Shown in pieces: positions 8,611-19,764 of a DNA stretch of 64,000 nucleotides. The notes under the pieces are model-generated. The model had not been told where the DNA came from and did no database searches. It saw nothing but the letters and a program-made list of their open reading frames with translations. The stretch spans positions 4,829,001 to 4,893,000 of the forward strand of contig NZ_CP028843.1 in the NCBI RefSeq assembly GCF_003058325.1, given 5' to 3'. The DNA is from Methylobacterium currus (GTDB taxonomy: Bacteria; Pseudomonadota; Alphaproteobacteria; Rhizobiales; Beijerinckiaceae). How positions within the stretch are numbered: position 1 is the stretch's first letter; each line of letters starts with the position of its first letter. The translations under genes and the position numbers were made by a program.

Positions 8611-9206
8611 TGATGCTCCTTATCGTCCCGCCCTATCCGGGGGGACGGCGCCGGCGGCTCGTATGAACGGGCCGCTTCCGCCCGCCGGAGTCCCGGGAGA
8701 CCCCCGAGGGGGCCATCGGAACCGCCGCTCCCCGAAACGTGAAGGGGCGCGGGCCGGCGCATGATCGACGGGCGAAAACGTGTTTTTCGGAGATCCGGCC
8801 GGCGCGCCGCGGAAGCTCGTCGCTCCGCGGTCGGCATCCCGGCATCGGACCACCGGAAGTTGGGCCGATACACGAAAAGCATTCCCCCGGCAAGGCGTTG
8901 CCGCCGACCGGACGCGGCATTTCGGCGGCGCGGGCCCGGCTTGCCGATACGCGCGACTCTGGGTTACCCATCCCTAACCTGAAACAATTCTGATGTTCCG
9001 GGTGCCGGCGGCCCGGCCCATGGGCCGGGCCGCCCAAGGAAGCAAGAGCACGCCGGTCCAGGCGTGATCCGGGAGGAACGAGGCGCGGGCCTGGATGGCC
9101 CTCGCGCCGCGAGACGGAACGTGAATCGACAGGGAGGCGAGGCGCCGCGACCGGAGCCATGTCCGCGGGGCGCCCCGACACTGCCTCCCGAAGCCGGAGG
9201 GCGACG
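8611..9206. other. long intergenic region between rpsA and the molybdenum hydroxylase genes
   Basis: This divergent spacer of about 600 bp must hold the rpsA promoter and leader on the minus strand and the promoter for the 2Fe-2S subunit on the plus strand. I could not place -35/-10 boxes with confidence. Open frames here lack family features and I take them as chance. A perfect palindrome lies at 9007-9034. Confidence 0.5.
9007..9034. repeat. 28-bp perfect palindrome
   Basis: The arms are exact reverse complements with no spacer (centre at 9020/9021, CCCATGGG). There is no T-run on either side, so it is not a clear terminator. It could be a dimer-binding site or a transcript hairpin upstream of the molybdenum hydroxylase genes. 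Confidence 0.55.
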
Positions 9207-9686
9207 ATGATCAAGCTCAACGTGAACGGTGAGGAGCGCCGCTTCGACGGCGATCCCGACATGCCGCTGCTGTGGTACCTGCGGGACGAGCTCGGCCTGA
9301 CGGGCACCAAGTTCGGCTGCGGCGTCGCGGCCTGCGGCGCCTGCACCATCCATGTCGGCGGCACCGCGATGCGGGCCTGCCAGACTCCGGTCTCGGCCGC
9401 CGACGGCCAGCCGGTGGTGACGATCGAGGGCCTGTCCCCGGACGGCAACCACCCGGTCCAGGCCGCCTGGCGCGACCTCAACGTGGCGCAGTGCGGCTAC
9501 TGCCAGACCGGGCAGATCATGCAGGCGGCCGCGCTGCTCAAGGACACCCCGAAGCCGACCGACGCCGACATCGACGCCCAGATGAGCGGCAATCTCTGCC
9601 GCTGCGGCACCTATCCGCGCATCCGCGCCGCCATCAAGCAGGCGGCGGGGCTGACCCCGAAGGCCGGCCAGGGAGATCGCCTGTGA
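9207..9686 (+). CDS. molybdenum hydroxylase [2Fe-2S] subunit (IorA/CoxS type)
   Basis: The 159-aa electron-transfer subunit of a xanthine-oxidase-family dehydrogenase. The plant-type ferredoxin cluster uses C38, C43, C46 and C58 (CGVAACGAC), and the second cluster uses C96, C99, C131 and C133 (CGYC, CRC). I chose ATG 9207 because GGAGG lies 8 bases upstream and the product begins [10 protein letters not shown], as in relatives; an upstream in-frame start at 9159 adds only an unlikely extension. The stop overlaps the next gene start by 4 bases. Confidence 0.93.
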   Translation: MIKLNVNGEERRFDGDPDMPLLWYLRDELGLTGTKFGCGVAACGACTIHVGGTAMRACQTPVSAADGQPVVTIEGLSPDGNHPVQAAWRDLNVAQCGYCQTGQIMQAAALLKDTPKPTDADIDAQMSGNLCRCGTYPRIRAAIKQAAGLTPKAGQGDRL

Positions 9687-12025
9687 TCCAAGACCTCTCC
9701 TTCTTCACCGCCGCGCCGGCCGAGGAGCCGGATTCCGCGATCGTCAAGGCGTCTCCCGGCCAGCTCAGCCGTCGTGGCCTGCTGGCGGGTGCCGGCGCCC
9801 TGGTGCTGGCCTTGTCGCTGAAGCCGAAGGACGTGCTCGCCGCCGATCCGCCGAAATTCGGCGCCGACGGCATGCCGCATGGCTGGCGCGACGACCCGAC
9901 CCTGTTCGTGGCGATCGCCCCCGACGGCACCGTGACGGTGACCTGCACCCGCTCGGAGATGGGCCAGGGCGTGCGCACCTCGGTGGCGTTCGTCGTCGCC
10001 GACGAGCTCGAGGCCGACTGGGCCAAGGTCAAGGTCGCCCAGGCGCATGGCGACGAGGAGCGCTTCGGCAACCAGGACACCGACGGCTCGCGCTCGCTCC
10101 GGCACTTCTTCATGCCGCTGCGCCGCGCCGGTGCGGCCGCCCGCACGATGCTGATCGAGGCCGCCGCCAAGCAGTGGGGCGTGCCGGCCTCCGAGGTGAA
10201 TGCGGAGAACCACGCCCTCGTCCACGCCAAGTCCGGGCGCCGGATCGGCTTCGGCGACGTGGCGCAGGCGGCGGCGAGCGTGCCGGTGCCGGACCGCGCG
10301 TCGGTCAAGCTCAAGGATCCCTCGGCCTTCCGCTACATCGGCAAGGGCCGCGTCGGCCTGATCGACAATGTCGGCATCACCACCGGCAAGGCGCAGTACG
10401 GCCTCGATACCCGCGTCGAGGGCATGCTCTACGCCGTGGTCGCCCGCCCGCCGGTCTTCGGCGGCAAGGTCAAGAGCTTCGACGAGGCGGCGGCCATGAA
10501 GGTGCCGGGCGTCGTCAAGGTCGTGACCATCGATCCGCCGGCCCCGCCCTACGAGTTCATGCCGACCGGCGGCGTCGCGGTCATCGCCCGCAACACCTGG
10601 GCGGCGATCAAGGGCCGCGAGGCACTGAAGCCCACCTTCGACGACGGCCCGAACGCTGCTTACGATTCCGACGCCTACCGGGCCACCCTGGAGGAGGCCG
10701 TGCGCAAGCCCGGCAAGGTGGTGCGCCGGGAGGGCGACGTCGACGCGGCGATGAAGAAGGCGGCCAAGCGCCTCGAGGCCGAGTACTACATCCCCCACCT
10801 CGTCCAGGCCCCGATGGAGCCGCCGGCCGCCACGGTGCGGATCGCCAAGGACGGCAAGATCGAGGCCTGGGGCTGCGTGCAGTCGCCGCAGGCCGCCCGC
10901 GACCGCATCGCCAAGCGCCTCTCGATCGACCCCAAGGACGTGACCGTCAACGTCACGCTGCTCGGCGGCGGCTTCGGCCGCAAGTCGAAGCCCGACTACT
11001 TCGTCGAGGCGGCGCTCTGCTCCAAGGCGGTCGACGGCGCCCCGGTCAAGATGACCTGGACCCGCGAGGACGACCTCCATCACGGCTACTACCACACCGT
11101 CTCGGTGGAGCGGCTGGAGGCCGGCCTCGACGACAAGGGCATGCCGATCGCCTGGCTGCACCGCAGCGCGGCCCCGACCATCGGCTCGACCTTCGTGGCC
11201 GGGGCCAACGAGCAGATCCCGATCGAGCTCGGGATGGGCCTCGTCAACGTGCCGTTCAACATCCCCAACATGCGGATGGAGAACCCGCCGGCCGACGCCC
11301 ATGTCCGCATCGGCTGGTTCCGCTCGGTGTCGAACATCCCGCGGGCCTTCGCGGTGCAGTCCTTCATCTGCGAGCTGGCGCAACTCGCCGGCCGCGATCC
11401 GAAGGACTACCTCCTCGACGTGATCGGCCCGGCGCGGATCATCGATCCGGTCAAGATCGGCGACGCCTGGAACTACGGCGAGGATCCCTCGCGCTATCCC
11501 TTCGATACCGGGCGCCTGCGCAACGTGATCGAGGCGGTGGCGCAAGGGGCCGGCTGGGGCCGCAAGGTGGAGAAGGGCCGCGGCCTCGGCATCGCGGCGC
11601 ATTACAGCTTCGTGACCTACACGGCGGCCGTCGCCGAAGTCGAGGTGTCGCCGAAGGGCGAGGTCAGCGTCCAGCGGGTCGACATCGCCATCGACAGCGG
11701 CCAGCAGGTCAACCCGGAGCGGGTGCGCTCGCAGCTCGAGGGCGCGGTGGTGATGGGCATGGGCCTGGCGCTCACCGCCCAGATCACCTTCAAGAACGGC
11801 CGCGCCGTCCAGGACAACTACGACACCTACGAGCTCACCCGCATCGACGCGGCGCCCAAGATCATCAACGTGCACCTCGTGCAGGGCGGGTCCTGGGACA
11901 AGCCGCTGGGCGGCGTCGGCGAGCCCGGCGTGCCGCCGGTGGCGCCCGCCATCGCCAACGCGATCTTCGCGGCGACCGGCCGGCGCATCCGCCAGCTGCC
12001 GATGCGCGACAAGCTGAGCGCGTGA
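9683..12025 (+). CDS. molybdenum hydroxylase large subunit, Tat-exported (IorB type)
   Basis: The 780-aa molybdopterin subunit, starting GTG at 9683 within the GTGA overlap. A twin-arginine signal ([16 protein letters not shown], about 33-48) implies export with the folded cofactor. Seen downstream: [18 protein letters not shown], and the active-site [13 protein letters not shown] near the C terminus. No FAD (CoxM) subunit is adjacent. That and the Tat signal match the isoquinoline 1-oxidoreductase / aldehyde dehydrogenase branch, which usually passes electrons to a cytochrome c, but no cytochrome gene follows. The substrate is unknown. Confidence 0.92.
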   Translation: MIQDLSFFTAAPAEEPDSAIVKASPGQLSRRGLLAGAGALVLALSLKPKDVLAADPPKFGADGMPHGWRDDPTLFVAIAPDGTVTVTCTRSEMGQGVRTSVAFVVADELEADWAKVKVAQAHGDEERFGNQDTDGSRSLRHFFMPLRRAGAAARTMLIEAAAKQWGVPASEVNAENHALVHAKSGRRIGFGDVAQAAASVPVPDRASVKLKDPSAFRYIGKGRVGLIDNVGITTGKAQYGLDTRVEGMLYAVVARPPVFGGKVKSFDEAAAMKVPGVVKVVTIDPPAPPYEFMPTGGVAVIARNTWAAIKGREALKPTFDDGPNAAYDSDAYRATLEEAVRKPGKVVRREGDVDAAMKKAAKRLEAEYYIPHLVQAPMEPPAATVRIAKDGKIEAWGCVQSPQAARDRIAKRLSIDPKDVTVNVTLLGGGFGRKSKPDYFVEAALCSKAVDGAPVKMTWTREDDLHHGYYHTVSVERLEAGLDDKGMPIAWLHRSAAPTIGSTFVAGANEQIPIELGMGLVNVPFNIPNMRMENPPADAHVRIGWFRSVSNIPRAFAVQSFICELAQLAGRDPKDYLLDVIGPARIIDPVKIGDAWNYGEDPSRYPFDTGRLRNVIEAVAQGAGWGRKVEKGRGLGIAAHYSFVTYTAAVAEVEVSPKGEVSVQRVDIAIDSGQQVNPERVRSQLEGAVVMGMGLALTAQITFKNGRAVQDNYDTYELTRIDAAPKIINVHLVQGGSWDKPLGGVGEPGVPPVAPAIANAIFAATGRRIRQLPMRDKLSA

Positions 12026-12069
12026 GGATGTTCCCGCGGGGCCTCGCGCTCCGCGGGACTTGCGAGACG

Positions 12070-12105
12070 AGGGGCCGCCTCCCGCCGGGGGGCGGCCCCT
12101 TTTTT
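12070..12105 (+). terminator. intrinsic terminator after the molybdenum hydroxylase operon
   Basis: A 9-bp GC stem (GGGGCCGCC / GGCGGCCCC) is followed by six T residues, 45 bp after the stop. Confidence 0.9.
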
Positions 12106-12218
12106 CTGCGATGATTCCCGTAGCGCGGAACCCCCGCCCCCGGGCCGGTGTTCGCGACCAAGGCTCTAAGACGCCAAGGTTCGGCGCCTGCCCCCTGCAA
12201 CGACGGGAGAGACACGCC

Positions 12219-12635
12219 ATGAAGCTCATGCTCGCCGCCGGCCTCGTGCTCGGTTCCTTCGCCGGCCTCGCCGGCCCCGCCCTGGCGGGCGCGTGCAGCA
12301 CCGAGATCTCGGCGCTGGAGCCGCGCCTGACCGAGCAGGGCCGCGAGACCATCGCGGCCTCGAGCGGCGGCAAGGAGGTGGCTTCCCGGCGGGAGGCTCA
12401 GGCCGAGGCGGCGACCGAGAAGGGCACCAGCCCCTCCGCCCTGCCGAAGGGACCTGCTCCCGGCTCGGCCGAGACTCAGGCCACCGCCGACGTCGCCAAG
12501 GCCAGCGGCGGCGGCACCGGGGTGATGGAGGCCCGCGCCAGCCTCAACCGCGCCCGCGAGCTCGACAAGAAGGGCGACGAGGCCGGCTGCATGAAGGCGG
12601 TGTCCGATGCCAAGGAGCAGATGGGCAGGTCGTGA
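12219..12635 (+). CDS. small exported protein of unknown function
   Basis: A 138-aa protein with a clear Sec signal peptide (MKLMLAAGLVLGSFAGLAGP, cleavage likely after ALAGA near 25). The mature part is rich in Ala, Glu, Lys and Ser, with two cysteines (one just after the signal, one near 126) that could form a disulfide. The C-terminal third (ARASLNRARELDKKGDEAGC) looks helical and resembles short TPR-like or lysozyme-inhibitor-adjacent repeats, but I recognise no family. ATG 12219 follows GGGAGA. It stands alone between the terminator and the OYE gene. Confidence 0.7.
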   Translation: MKLMLAAGLVLGSFAGLAGPALAGACSTEISALEPRLTEQGRETIAASSGGKEVASRREAQAEAATEKGTSPSALPKGPAPGSAETQATADVAKASGGGTGVMEARASLNRARELDKKGDEAGCMKAVSDAKEQMGRS

Positions 12636-12789
12636 TCCCCGGCCCGGTTTGATCCGTCTTGCGAGGTGAGGCAGCGCACATCGCGGTCCGGGCCGCCGGC
12701 TCAGGCCCTGGTCTGCTGCGCTGCAGCACCCACATCACCCGCGCATCGCCCGGCCCTTGAAGCCGGGCTCGATCCGGAGACTTCCGCCA

Positions 12790-13872
12790 GTGCCTTCCCT
12801 GTTCGATCCGATTCAGCTCGGCGCCATCGCGGCGCCGAACCGCATCCTGATGGCGCCCCTGACCCGCGGCCGTGCCTCCCGCACCCACGTGCCGACCCCG
12901 ATCATGGCCGAGTATTACCGCCAGCGCGCCGGGGCCGGGCTGATCATCAGCGAGGCTACCGGCATCTCGCAGGAGGGCACCGGCTGGCCCTTCGCGCCGG
13001 GCCTGTGGTCGCGTGAGCAGGTCGAGGCCTGGAAGCCCGTGGTAGCGGCGGTGCACGAGGCCGGCGGGCGCATCGTCGCGCAGCTCTGGCACATGGGCCG
13101 GGTGGTCCATCCCGACTTCCTCGGCGGTCAGGCGCCAGTCTCGGCCTCGGCCACCACGGCGCCCGACCAGGCCCATACCTACGAGGGCAAGAAGCCCTAC
13201 GCCCAGGCGCGGGCGTTGCGCGAGGACGAGATCCCGCGGCTCCTCGCGGACTACGCCAAGGCGGCCCGCAACGCGGTCGAGGCCGGCTTCGACGGGGTAC
13301 AGATCCACGCCGCGAACGGCTACCTGATCGACCAGTTCCTGCGCGCGGGCACCAACCTGCGCCAGGACCGCTACGGCGGCTCCGTCGAGAATCGTATCCG
13401 CCTGCTGTCCGAGGTCGCCCGCGCCGTCGCTGAGACGGTCGGGGCCGACCGAACCGGCGTGCGCCTGTCGCCGAACGAGCCGATCCAGGGCGTCGACGAC
13501 CCTGAGCCCGAGACCCTGTTCCCGGCGGCGGCCGCCGCCCTGTCGGAGATCGGCGTCGCCTTCCTCGAGCTGCGCGAGCCCGCCCCCGACGGCACCTTCG
13601 GCAAGCCGGCCCGTCCGCCGGTGGCGCCCGCCATCAAGGCCGCCTTCCGGGGCCCGCTGGTGCTGAACTCCGACTATGACGGTCCGCGGGCACAGGCCGC
13701 CCTCGACGAGGGCCGGGCCGACGCCATCGCGTTCGGCCGCCCCTACCTCGCCAATCCCGACCTGCCGGAACGGATCGCCAAGGGCGCGCCCCTCAACAAG
13801 GACGATTACAAGACCTGGTACAGCCAGGGTCCGGAGGGCTACACCGACTATCCGACCCTCGACGCCGCCTGA
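12790..13872 (+). CDS. old yellow enzyme family flavin oxidoreductase (NemA/XenA-like)
   Basis: A 360-aa FMN-dependent ene-reductase that uses NAD(P)H to reduce activated alkenes or nitro compounds. Seen: APLTRGR at 22-28, the FMN-contact region QLWHMGR at 98-104, and the substrate-binding H173/N176 in IHAANGYLIDQFL, then QDRYGGSVENR. The His/Asn pair fits the classical OYE class. GTG 12790 is preferred over ATG 12757 because GGAGA lies 9 bases upstream and relatives begin at LFDPIQLG. Possible role in electrophile detoxification. Confidence 0.9.
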   Translation: MPSLFDPIQLGAIAAPNRILMAPLTRGRASRTHVPTPIMAEYYRQRAGAGLIISEATGISQEGTGWPFAPGLWSREQVEAWKPVVAAVHEAGGRIVAQLWHMGRVVHPDFLGGQAPVSASATTAPDQAHTYEGKKPYAQARALREDEIPRLLADYAKAARNAVEAGFDGVQIHAANGYLIDQFLRAGTNLRQDRYGGSVENRIRLLSEVARAVAETVGADRTGVRLSPNEPIQGVDDPEPETLFPAAAAALSEIGVAFLELREPAPDGTFGKPARPPVAPAIKAAFRGPLVLNSDYDGPRAQAALDEGRADAIAFGRPYLANPDLPERIAKGAPLNKDDYKTWYSQGPEGYTDYPTLDAA

Positions 13873-13959
13873 GGCAACGGCCCCCGGGGTGATCGTCCCT
13901 CCGCGTGCGGTGCAGCACGATCCGGCTTGACGCGCGGGCCAACGTTTGCGACGCCGCTC

Positions 13960-13984
13960 GGCGCCTGCCCGACGGGCAGGCGCC
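13960..13984 (+). terminator. strong hairpin downstream of the OYE gene
   Basis: An 11-bp perfect stem closes a 3-nt loop about 90 bp after the stop. No T-tract follows, so termination is only suggested. Confidence 0.4.
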
Positions 13985-14027
13985 GTCCCGCCGGACGGCA
14001 TCGTCGCGGCACGCGGAGACGACGCGC

Positions 14028-14279
14028 ATGAGCAGCCCGGACACCACCAAGCCGGCGACCTCGCAGGAACCCAAGCAGCTCCTCCACCTGGTGTTCGGGG
14101 GCGAGCTGACCGACCTCGACAGCGTCACCTTCCGCGACCTCTCGAAGCTCGACGTGGTCGGCATCTTCCCCGATTATGCCAGCGCCGCCATGGCCTGGAA
14201 GGCGAAGGCGCAGCAGACGGTCGACAGCGCCCAGACCCGCTACTTCATCGTGCATCTCCATCGGCTGCTGCAGCCCTGA
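14028..14279 (+). CDS. DUF4170 family protein
   Basis: An 83-aa protein; the core reads LHLVFGGELTDLDSVTFRDL then VVGIFPDYASAAMAWKAKAQ and YFIVHLHRLL. This matches the small DUF4170 family found in alphaproteobacteria, of unknown function. ATG 14028 follows GCGGAGAC. In relatives such a gene often lies near prs; here prs starts 286 bp downstream on the same strand. Confidence 0.8.
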   Translation: MSSPDTTKPATSQEPKQLLHLVFGGELTDLDSVTFRDLSKLDVVGIFPDYASAAMAWKAKAQQTVDSAQTRYFIVHLHRLLQP

Positions 14280-14314
14280 GCGGGCGGGCGGCGCGCACCC
14301 GCAGCGTTTTCGTT

Positions 14315-14335
14315 AAGGATCCCCCAAGGATCCTT
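14315..14335. promoter_or_regulatory. inverted repeat upstream of prs
   Basis: AAGGATCC and GGATCCTT form 8-bp arms around a 5-bp spacer, 230 bp before the prs start. It could be an operator. No regulator can be named. Confidence 0.3.
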
Positions 14336-14564
14336 GCACAGGAACGCAGGGGTGCCGCGCCATCGCGCATGCATGAAGGCATTGTGACGGTATCCCGGCA
14401 CTGGTAAGAGCCTCGCCCGTCACACGAGAGCATCGTCGCGCGAGGGGCCCGCAATTGCGCGAAGCTCGATGCGATCCTCCCCTCACCCCGGCGCGCGCGG
14501 GCCTCATGGCGAGGCACCGCGCGGCAGCGCCGGGGATCTTCGCGCGGGCCACGATGGAAGCACG

Positions 14565-15509
<945 letters not shown>

Positions 15510-15519
15510 TCGGCCCTTC

Positions 15520-15553
15520 GCCCGCCGCCCGACCGGCGGCGGGCGGCCCTTTC
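15520..15553 (+). terminator. hairpin terminator after prs
   Basis: A 10-bp GC stem (15520-15529 with 15535-15544) begins 11 bp after the stop, followed by GGCCCTTTC. The T-tract is short. Confidence 0.55.
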
Positions 15554-15666
15554 GGCGCGAAGGGACGACACCCGGCCCGCAGCAGCACTCGGCTTCGCGC
15601 AATCTCCGGGCGTCGCTCCGACCCCGCGAAATCCCCTGACCTGATCGCCCGACCTGCGAAACCGGT

Positions 15667-15695
15667 TTGCGCCGGGCCTGAGACGCGCCTATATA
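15667..15695 (+). promoter_or_regulatory. sigma70-like promoter upstream of trcR
   Basis: TTGCGC and TATATA are separated by 17 bases, a good fit to a housekeeping promoter. It would give a leader of about 170 nt before the gene at 15874. Confidence 0.55.
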
Positions 15696-15873
15696 TCGGA
15701 CGATTCCCTCACAGCGTGAGACAGGCCGTCCTGAACTTCCGGGACGCCGGCGGGGCCTCCCGGCTCCGCCCCGGGCGCCCTGTCGCCGTCGAGGGGCCCG
15801 TGTTTGTACTGGCCGCTCCCCGGATGGGCGGCCGCCGCGCTCCCGCTCAAGGAGCGCCCCGAGGAGGTATGGT

Positions 15874-16593
15874 ATGTCCCAGGGACCGTTGATGCCGAAG
15901 GCGACGGCCGTCTGGCTCGTCGAGAACACGTCGCTGTCCTTCGATCAGATCGCCGATTTCTGCAAGCTCCACCCCCTCGAGGTGAAGGGCATCGCCGACG
16001 GCGAGGTGGCGGCCGGCATCAAGGGTCTCGATCCGGTCTCGACCGGCCAGCTCACCCGCGAGGAGATCGAGCGGGCGCAAGGAAACCCGAACCACCGGAT
16101 GAAGGTGGCGGTGTCGAAGGTGAAGCTGCCCGAGGTGAAGCGCACCAAGGGTCCGCGCTACACTCCCCTGTCCCGCCGCCAGGACCGGCCGAACGCCATC
16201 TTGTGGCTGCTGCGCAACCACCCGGAGCTGAAGGACGCGCAGGTGATGCGCCTCGTCGGCACCACCAAGTCGACGATCCAGCAGATCCGCGAGCGCACCC
16301 ACTGGAATTCCGGCTCGCTGCAGCCGATGGACCCGGTGACCCTCGGCCTGTGCTCGCAGATCGACCTCGATTTCGAGGTGCAGCGCGCCGCCAAGGACCG
16401 GCCGCTGGTGGAATCCGCCGAGGGCGGCGCCACCCTGATGCCGCCCGAGCTTTCGGTCCTGCCCGAGCCCGAGGACCGCGACGAAGACCGTCGCCCCGGC
16501 CGCGGTGACGAGCGCCTGGACGCCGATTCGGTCTTCGCCCGCCTCAAGCCGATGCGGAAGGGCGAGGCGGACGAGGACGACGACGAGTATTGA
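15874..16593 (+). CDS. trcR: TrcR-type cell cycle transcriptional regulator (DUF1013)
   Basis: A 239-aa alphaproteobacterial DUF1013 protein, in current usage the cell cycle regulator TrcR. Seen: MPKATAVWLVENTSLSFDQI with IADFCKLHPLEVKGIADGEV, a sigma-like HTH region, and a second block NAILWLLRNHPELKDAQVMR followed by LVGTTKSTIQQIRER. The C terminus is acidic (DEDDDEY). ATG 15874 has GAGGAGG 7 bases upstream. A long leader and a clear promoter precede it. It converges with xseA across a shared hairpin. Confidence 0.88.
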   Translation: MSQGPLMPKATAVWLVENTSLSFDQIADFCKLHPLEVKGIADGEVAAGIKGLDPVSTGQLTREEIERAQGNPNHRMKVAVSKVKLPEVKRTKGPRYTPLSRRQDRPNAILWLLRNHPELKDAQVMRLVGTTKSTIQQIRERTHWNSGSLQPMDPVTLGLCSQIDLDFEVQRAAKDRPLVESAEGGATLMPPELSVLPEPEDRDEDRRPGRGDERLDADSVFARLKPMRKGEADEDDDEY

Positions 16594-16643
16594 GGTCTTC
16601 CAGACCCGGCGACGTCGAGTCAACGCTTCGATGGCCGACGCTT

Positions 16644-16671
16644 AACCCTCCCCTGCAAGTGGGGGAGGGTT
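16644..16671. repeat. intergenic hairpin, family 1 (ACCCTCCCC type), shared terminator
   Basis: AACCCTCCCC and a G-rich complement form a stem between the convergent trcR and xseA genes. The same arms and left flank (GGCCGACGC) recur at 30645-30670. It can act on both strands. Confidence 0.7.
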
Positions 16672-16684
16672 GGGGCCGCGAGCT

Positions 16685-18238
16685 TCACGTCTCGAACAGA
16701 GACCCCTGCAAGGCGCCCTCCTCGGGCGCCTTCTTCGTCTCCGCCCCGGTCTCCCTGCGGCGGGCCGCCCGGCGCGGAGCCGGTTTCGGCGGGGTTTCGG
16801 GAGCCGGTGCGCCCTCCACCGTCGCCGCCACCCGCCCGTCGGCGAACTCGACCGTCACACGTCCCGCCGCCCGTGCCCCCGCGGCCGATCCGACCGGCGT
16901 GCCGGCCTCGTCGAGCACCAGCGCGTAGCCGCGGGCCAGCACGGCCCGGTAGTTGAGGCTGGAGAACAGGGCGGTCGCCCGCGACAGGCGCCCGGCCAAG
17001 CGCTCCAGACCGTGGCCCGGCGCCTGTTCCAGCCGGCGCGACAGCCCGTTCAGGCGCTCGCCCTGCACCGCCAGCACCCGCTCCAGGGCATGGCGCGGGC
17101 GGTGGTCGATCGCCGCCAGCCGCTCGCGCGCACGGGCGAGGCGCAAGGAGGGAGCGTTGCGGGCCAGCCCCTGGAGCGCCCGGTTGAGGCGCGCCTGCGC
17201 ATCCCGGGCATTGGCCGCCAGAGCCGGGGCGAGGCGGGCCTCCGCGAGGTCGAGGCGCTGGCGCTTCTGGGCGAGCAACGCCTCCGGGCCCGGCAGCGCC
17301 CGCGTCAGACCGCGCAGCTCGCCCCGGCGCTGGTCGACGAGGCGCAGCAATGCGCCGGCATGGCGTCGGCTGAGGGATTCGAGGTCGACCAGCAGCTCGT
17401 GCAGCACCGGCACCGCCATCTCGGCGGCGCCCGTCGGGGTCGGGGCGCGCCGGTCGGCGGCGTGATCGATCAGCGTGACGTCGGTCTCGTGGCCGACGGC
17501 GGAGATCAGCGGGATCGCGCTCGCGGCGGCGGCCCGCACCACGATCTCCTCGTTGAAGCACCACAGGTCCTCGATCGAGCCTCCGCCGCGGGCGACGATC
17601 AGCACGTCCGGCCGCGGGATCGCGCCGCCGGGCTCCAGCGCGTTGAAGCCGTGGATCGCCGCCGCGATCTCTTCGGCCGCCCCCTCCCCCTGCACCCGCA
17701 CCGGCCAGACCAGGACGTGGCGCGGGAACCGGTCGGCGAGGCGATGCAGGATGTCGCGGATCACCGCGCCGGTCGGCGAGGTGACGACGCCGACGACCAC
17801 GGGCAGGTACGGCACCGGCCGCTTGCGGGCGGCATCGAACAGGCCCTCGGCCGCGAGCAGGCGGCGGCGCTCCTCCAGGAGCGCCATCCAGGCGCCGGCC
17901 CCGGCAGGCTCGAGCGAATCGACCACGATCTGGTAGGCGGACTTGCCCGGATAGGTCGTGATCCGCCCGGTGACCACGACCTCGAGCCCCTCCTTGGGCT
18001 TGTGGCGCAGCCGCAGCATCGTGCCCTTCCAGATCACGGCGTCGATCTTGGCGCCGCCGTCCTTGAGGCTGAAATAGGCGTGGCCGGAGCCGTGCGGGCC
18101 GCGATAGCCCGAGATCTCGCCCTTCAGGCGCACATGTCCGAACGCATCCTCCAGGGTGCGCTTGAGGGCACTCGCCAATTCGGTGACCGACCATTCGGGC
18201 ACGTTGGCGATCGGGGCGGAGAGAGCGGAAGCCGACAT
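16685..18238 (-). CDS. xseA: exodeoxyribonuclease VII large subunit
   Basis: XseA with XseB degrades single-stranded DNA. An N-terminal OB fold ([35 protein letters not shown]) precedes the catalytic region ([42 protein letters not shown]), then a long helical arm and a C-terminal segment [14 protein letters not shown] place the start at ATG 18238, where homology begins; the frame is open to 18316. About 517 aa, with a basic, proline-rich C-terminal tail that is longer than in E. coli. Divergent from purD, 167 bp away. Confidence 0.95.
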   Translation of the reverse strand: MSASALSAPIANVPEWSVTELASALKRTLEDAFGHVRLKGEISGYRGPHGSGHAYFSLKDGGAKIDAVIWKGTMLRLRHKPKEGLEVVVTGRITTYPGKSAYQIVVDSLEPAGAGAWMALLEERRRLLAAEGLFDAARKRPVPYLPVVVGVVTSPTGAVIRDILHRLADRFPRHVLVWPVRVQGEGAAEEIAAAIHGFNALEPGGAIPRPDVLIVARGGGSIEDLWCFNEEIVVRAAAASAIPLISAVGHETDVTLIDHAADRRAPTPTGAAEMAVPVLHELLVDLESLSRRHAGALLRLVDQRRGELRGLTRALPGPEALLAQKRQRLDLAEARLAPALAANARDAQARLNRALQGLARNAPSLRLARARERLAAIDHRPRHALERVLAVQGERLNGLSRRLEQAPGHGLERLAGRLSRATALFSSLNYRAVLARGYALVLDEAGTPVGSAAGARAAGRVTVEFADGRVAATVEGAPAPETPPKPAPRRAARRRETGAETKKAPEEGALQGSLFET

Positions 18239-18405
18239 CGCCACAAAGGCTACCGGCTCCGGCCGGGCCGCGGAAGGCCGGTCCGCCGCTTGAGCGAGCG
18301 AGTGTCCCCCGCGCATCAGTCGCAGGTGTCGCCCGGCCGGTTGCCGGCCGGGCGCGCCTTCCCTAAACCCTCGCGCGAGACACAGAGATCCTTTCGGGAC
18401 CGGCG

Positions 18406-19695
18406 ATGCGCGACCAGCACCCCCTCACCCTCCTGCTGATCGGCTCCGGCGGGCGCGAGCATGCCCTCGCCTGGAAGCTGGCGCAGAGCCCGCTCTGCCG
18501 GCGCCTGCTGATCGCCCCCGGCAATCCCGGCACCGCCGCCCACGGCACTAACCTGCCCCTCGACGTGACCGACCACGCGGCCGTGGTCGCCGCCTGCCGG
18601 CGCGAGGGCGTCGATTTCGTCGTGGTCGGCCCCGAGGCCCCGCTGGTGGCGGGCCTGGTCGACGCGCTCGCCGAGGCCGGCATCCGGGCCTTCGGGCCGA
18701 ACGCGGCGGCTGCCCAGCTCGAAGGCTCGAAGGCCTTCACCAAGGAACTGTGCCGGGAGTTCTCGATCCCGACCGCCGCCTTCGCGCGGTTCCGCGCGGT
18801 CGAGCCGGCGCTCGCCTACCTGCGCGCCGGCCGCATCCCGGTCGTCGTCAAGGCGGACGGGCTCGCCGCCGGCAAGGGCGTGGTGGTGGCCGAGACCTTG
18901 GAACAGGCGGAAGCCGCGGTGGAGACCATGCTCGGCGGCGGGATGGGCGCCGCCGGGGCCGAGGTGGTGATCGAGGAATGCATGGTTGGCGAGGAGGCGA
19001 GCCTGTTCGCGCTCTGCGACGGCACGAACGCCGTGCTGCTCGGCACCGCCCAGGACCACAAGCGCGTCCATGACGGCGACAAGGGGCCGAATACCGGCGG
19101 CATGGGCGCCTATTCCCCCGCTCCCGTCCTGACCCCCGCGCTGGAGGCCGAGGTGATGGAGCGGATCATCCGCCCGACCCTCGACGGGATGCGGGCGCGG
19201 GGCACCCCCTTCTCGGGCATCCTCTATGCCGGGCTGATGCTGACCGCCGAGGGCCCGATGCTGATCGAGTACAACACCCGCTTCGGCGACCCCGAATGCG
19301 AGGTGCTGATGCCGCGCCTCGCCTCGGATCTGGTGCCGCTGCTGCTCGCGGCCAGCGAGGGCGACCTCTCGGGCGTGACGCCGGAGTGGCGCGACGAGGT
19401 TGCCCTGACTGTCATCATGGCGGCGCCCGGCTATCCGGGCACCGTCGCCAAGGGTTCGGAGATCCGCGGTCTGTCGGAGGCGCAAAGGGCCGGCGCCCTG
19501 GTGTTCCAGGCCGGGACCCGGCGCGACGGCGAGCGGCTGGTGGCCGATGGCGGCCGGGTCCTGGCCGTGACGGCGCTCGGCCGCGACGTGCGGGAGGCGC
19601 AGGCCCGCGCCTACGCCGCCCTCGACCGGATCGACTGGCCGGAGGGCTTCTGCCGCCGCGACATCGGCTGGCGCGCGGTCGCCCGCGAGACCTGA
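18406..19695 (+). CDS. purD: phosphoribosylamine-glycine ligase
   Basis: PurD (429 aa) joins phosphoribosylamine and glycine with ATP, the second step of purine synthesis. Seen: [13 protein letters not shown] at the N terminus, [14 protein letters not shown], the ATP-grasp stretch [40 protein letters not shown], and YNTRFGDPE near the metal site. The length is typical. It is divergent from xseA and 69 bp upstream of the hydrolase gene. Confidence 0.97.
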   Translation: MRDQHPLTLLLIGSGGREHALAWKLAQSPLCRRLLIAPGNPGTAAHGTNLPLDVTDHAAVVAACRREGVDFVVVGPEAPLVAGLVDALAEAGIRAFGPNAAAAQLEGSKAFTKELCREFSIPTAAFARFRAVEPALAYLRAGRIPVVVKADGLAAGKGVVVAETLEQAEAAVETMLGGGMGAAGAEVVIEECMVGEEASLFALCDGTNAVLLGTAQDHKRVHDGDKGPNTGGMGAYSPAPVLTPALEAEVMERIIRPTLDGMRARGTPFSGILYAGLMLTAEGPMLIEYNTRFGDPECEVLMPRLASDLVPLLLAASEGDLSGVTPEWRDEVALTVIMAAPGYPGTVAKGSEIRGLSEAQRAGALVFQAGTRRDGERLVADGGRVLAVTALGRDVREAQARAYAALDRIDWPEGFCRRDIGWRAVARET

Positions 19696-19764
19696 GCCGG
19701 GCTGCTGCGTTAACCTCGGCAGGTCCGCGCGCTGGCGCGGGCCAGATACCGTGGGGAGCGCCCG

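Noticed and set aside
9611..12373. 920-codon minus-strand open frame opposite the molybdenum hydroxylase large subunit
   Set aside because: Antisense shadow; the plus-strand gene has clear motifs and a ribosome site, this frame has none.
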